The notes under the pieces: model-generated
What the model was told of the DNA's origin: nothing
The model's database searches: none
The model's input: only the letters and a program-made list of their open reading frames with translations
Program-made: the position numbers and the translations under genes
NCBI RefSeq assembly: GCF_001592265.1
Contig: NZ_BCWP01000005.1
Span: 84,985 to 148,984, forward strand
From: Curvibacter delicatus NBRC 14919
GTDB taxonomy: Bacteria > Pseudomonadota > Gammaproteobacteria > Burkholderiales > Burkholderiaceae_C
Direction: 5' to 3'
DNA: 64,000 bases
Shown: positions 61,665 through 64,000 of the stretch, one piece after another
Position numbering within the stretch: the stretch's first letter is position 1
How the letters are laid out: each line of letters starts with the position of its first letter

Positions 61665-62795
61665 TCAGGCCAGTGCGCGCTGGATCAGGATCTTCTGCAC
61701 GTCACTGGTGCCTTCATAGATCTGGCACACCCGCACGTCGCGGTAGATGCGCTCGACCGGAAAGTCGCTCACATAACCGTAGCCGCCCAGCGTCTGGATG
61801 GCGGTGCTGCACACCGCTTCAGCCATCTCGCTGGCAAACAGCTTGGCCATGGCCGCTTCCTTCAGACAGGGCCGGCCGGCATCACGCAACGCCGCGGCGT
61901 GCCAGACCAGCTGGCGCGCCGCTTCGATCTTGGTCGCGCACTCGGCCAGGCGAAAACCGACCGCCTGGTGGTTGAAAATCGGCTGGCCGAAGCTCTCACG
62001 CTGCTTCGCGTAGTCGAGCGCCACCTCGAAGGCGCTGCGCGCCATGCCGATGCTTTGCGCCGCAATGCCGATGCGTCCGCCTTCCAAGGCGCCGAGTGCG
62101 ATCTTGTAGCCCTCGCCCTCGTTGCCGATCAGGTTCTCGGCCGGAATGCGGCAGTTGTCGAAATTGATCTGCGCCGTGTCGCTGCTGTGCTGGCCCAGCT
62201 TGTCTTCCAGCCGCGCCACCACATACCCCGGCGCATCGGTCGGCACCAGGAAGGCGCTCATGCCTTTCTTGCCGGCGCCCTTGTCGGTGACGGCAATCAC
62301 GATCGCCACGTCGCCGTTCTGGCCGCTGGTGATGAACTGCTTGACGCCGTTGATCACATACCCGTCGCCGTCTTTCTCGGCCGTGGTGCGCAGCGAGGAG
62401 GCATCGGAGCCGACGTGCGGCTCGGTCAGGCAGAAGGCACCGAGCAGCTGACCCTGCGCCAGTGGCGTGAGCCACTGCTTCTTCTGCTGCGCGTTGCCGT
62501 AACGCATGAGGATGGCATTCACCGGGCAGTTGGTGACAGAAATCGCCGTGCTGGTGCCACCGTCACCGGCGGCAATCTCTTCCAGCACCAGCGCCAGTGT
62601 CAGGTAATCCAGGTTGGCTCCGCCAAATTCTTCCGGCACGCAGATGCCGTAGGCGCCCAGCGCGGCCAGGCCCTGGTGCGCCTCTTTCGGGAAATGGTGT
62701 TCCTTGTCCCAGCGCGCCGCGTTCGGCCACAACTCCTGTTTGGCAAACGCGCGCACCGCGTCGCGGATCATTTCCTGGTCTTGGGTCAGCAGCAT
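61665..62795 (-). CDS. Acyl-CoA dehydrogenase (short-chain type)
   Basis: A 376-residue flavoprotein. AFCLTEPHVGSDASSLRTTA and GVKQFITSGQNGDVAIVIA are the FAD sites, and QIYEGTSDVQKILIQRAL holds the catalytic Glu at the position used by short- and medium-chain enzymes. Isovaleryl-CoA dehydrogenase has its base elsewhere, and the corresponding segment here (LEGGRIGIAAQSIGMA) is of the short-chain type, so a butyryl- or 2-methylbutyryl-CoA role is more likely than isovaleryl. A LiuR-type operator is 27 bases upstream. Confidence 0.92.
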   Translation of the reverse strand: MLLTQDQEMIRDAVRAFAKQELWPNAARWDKEHHFPKEAHQGLAALGAYGICVPEEFGGANLDYLTLALVLEEIAAGDGGTSTAISVTNCPVNAILMRYGNAQQKKQWLTPLAQGQLLGAFCLTEPHVGSDASSLRTTAEKDGDGYVINGVKQFITSGQNGDVAIVIAVTDKGAGKKGMSAFLVPTDAPGYVVARLEDKLGQHSSDTAQINFDNCRIPAENLIGNEGEGYKIALGALEGGRIGIAAQSIGMARSAFEVALDYAKQRESFGQPIFNHQAVGFRLAECATKIEAARQLVWHAAALRDAGRPCLKEAAMAKLFASEMAEAVCSTAIQTLGGYGYVSDFPVERIYRDVRVCQIYEGTSDVQKILIQRALA

Positions 62796-62821
62796 GGGCT
62801 TGTCTCGCTTGTCTTGTTCAA

Positions 62822-62843
62822 TTGACGTTTACGTCAACGTCAA
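62822..62843. promoter_or_regulatory. LiuR-type operator upstream of the acyl-CoA dehydrogenase
   Basis: Inverted repeat TTGACGTTTAC with one mismatch in the second arm (ACGTC in place of ACGTA at the centre). It matches the operator before liuB at 59698-59719 in 21 of 22 positions. Confidence 0.72.
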
Positions 62844-62869
62844 TTATGCCCCTGCCGCCGGCGCGGCCG

Positions 62870-63544
<675 letters not shown>

Positions 63545-63552
63545 GTGCGCTT

Positions 63553-64000
63553 TCAGAGCCGGAAGGTACCGACCAGCTGGTTCAGGTGCTGGGCCTGTTC
63601 ACGCAGACTCATGGCGGCAGCGGTGGACTCCTCCACCAGCGCGGCATTCTGCTGCGTGGCCTGGTCCATCTGCGTCACTGCTTCACCCACCTGCGCCACA
63701 CCCTGACTCTGTTCGGAGCTGGCGGCACTGATCTCGCCCATGATGTCGGTCACGCGGCGGATCGAGGCCACCACCTCGCTCATGGTGCTGCCCGCCTGGT
63801 CCACCAGGGCGCTTCCTTGTTCGACGCGCTCCACGCTGTCGGTGATCAGGGTCTTGATTTCCTTGGCGGCTTCGGCACTGCGGCCAGCCAAGCTGCGCAC
63901 CTCGCTGGCCACCACGGCAAAGCCGCGGCCCTGTTCGCCGGCACGGGCGGCTTCGACCGCCGCATTCAAGGCCAGGATGTTGGTCTGGAAGGCGATGCCA
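63553..64000 (-). CDS. Methyl-accepting chemotaxis protein, C-terminal part (cut by window edge)
   Basis: The last 149 codons of a receptor. The signalling hairpin tip with [21 protein letters not shown] and [24 protein letters not shown] is intact, followed by the antiparallel coiled coil and the ending [12 protein letters not shown]. There is no C-terminal pentapeptide for CheR docking. Sensor and membrane parts lie beyond the window. Confidence 0.95.
   Translation of the reverse strand, partial: GIAFQTNILALNAAVEAARAGEQGRGFAVVASEVRSLAGRSAEAAKEIKTLITDSVERVEQGSALVDQAGSTMSEVVASIRRVTDIMGEISAASSEQSQGVAQVGEAVTQMDQATQQNAALVEESTAAAMSLREQAQHLNQLVGTFRL

Overview
The window is a 64 kb piece of a high-GC chromosome from a betaproteobacterium, most likely a member of the Comamonadaceae (order Burkholderiales; Rhodoferax/Polaromonas/Acidovorax-like). 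The reasons are the gene content (dusB-fis-purH, ahcY-tlyA-metF with an SAH riboswitch, a Bug/TctC-type receptor, a double-length UvrA, paa and liu catabolic clusters) and an intergenic repeat with the core ATAGCTGC-nn-GCGC of the kind I associate with this family. Genes are packed tightly on both strands. I see no tRNA, rRNA, phage, transposase or CRISPR, and no gene-free stretch longer than about 290 bases.

Layout. 1-5.3 kb: start of a rubredoxin gene, thiD-hemL, an enoyl-CoA hydratase, and the dusB-fis-purH cluster reading leftward to 6.4 kb. 6.5-13.3 kb: a YqaA-like membrane protein, a two-gene unit of a cyclic-nucleotide-binding/SLC13 permease fusion with a periplasmic binding protein, ychF, a Bug receptor and a MOSC protein. 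13.4-17.1 kb: UbiH-type monooxygenase, dsbC, M61 peptidase. 17.1-19.7 kb: paaG-paaI-paaK. 19.8-29 kb: tyrS, M23 peptidase, anmK, erpA, bactofilin, a coiled-coil membrane protein, rplM-rpsI, a Ser/Thr kinase and rlmJ. 29.1-32.8 kb: paaABCDE. 32.8-36.2 kb: ahcY-tlyA-metF. 36.2-43.5 kb: nitronate monooxygenase, prfC, hydrolases, an acetylornithine-type aminotransferase with an unusual leader, and a degenerate HD-GYP protein. 43.6-49.4 kb: a 1939-residue UvrA. 49.6-53.1 kb: LivK-type receptor, small proteins and an MHS transporter. 53.3-62.8 kb: the leucine/isovalerate (liu) cluster with accessory genes. 62.9-64 kb: an SDR and the 3' end of a chemotaxis receptor.

How the genes work together. The two paa clusters 9 kb apart carry the same TetR-type inverted repeat (arms TTAACCGACCG) and so are probably one phenylacetate regulon: PaaK makes phenylacetyl-CoA, PaaABCDE epoxidises it, PaaG isomerises the epoxide and PaaI rescues CoA. 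The carboxylase/HMG-CoA-lyase operon and a separate acyl-CoA dehydrogenase share a second inverted repeat (arms TTGACGTTTAC), as expected for a LiuR-type branched-chain acyl-CoA regulon. AhcY, MetF and the SAH riboswitch belong to methyl-cycle homeostasis.

Most unusual: (i) seven copies of one ~55 bp repeat in 64 kb, three of them translated in frame inside paaD, an HAD phosphatase and mccB, and two overlapping stop codons; (ii) the cNMP-domain/SLC13 permease fusion translationally coupled to a membrane-anchored binding protein; (iii) a promoter-driven structured leader that ends in a strong terminator directly in front of the aminotransferase start codon.
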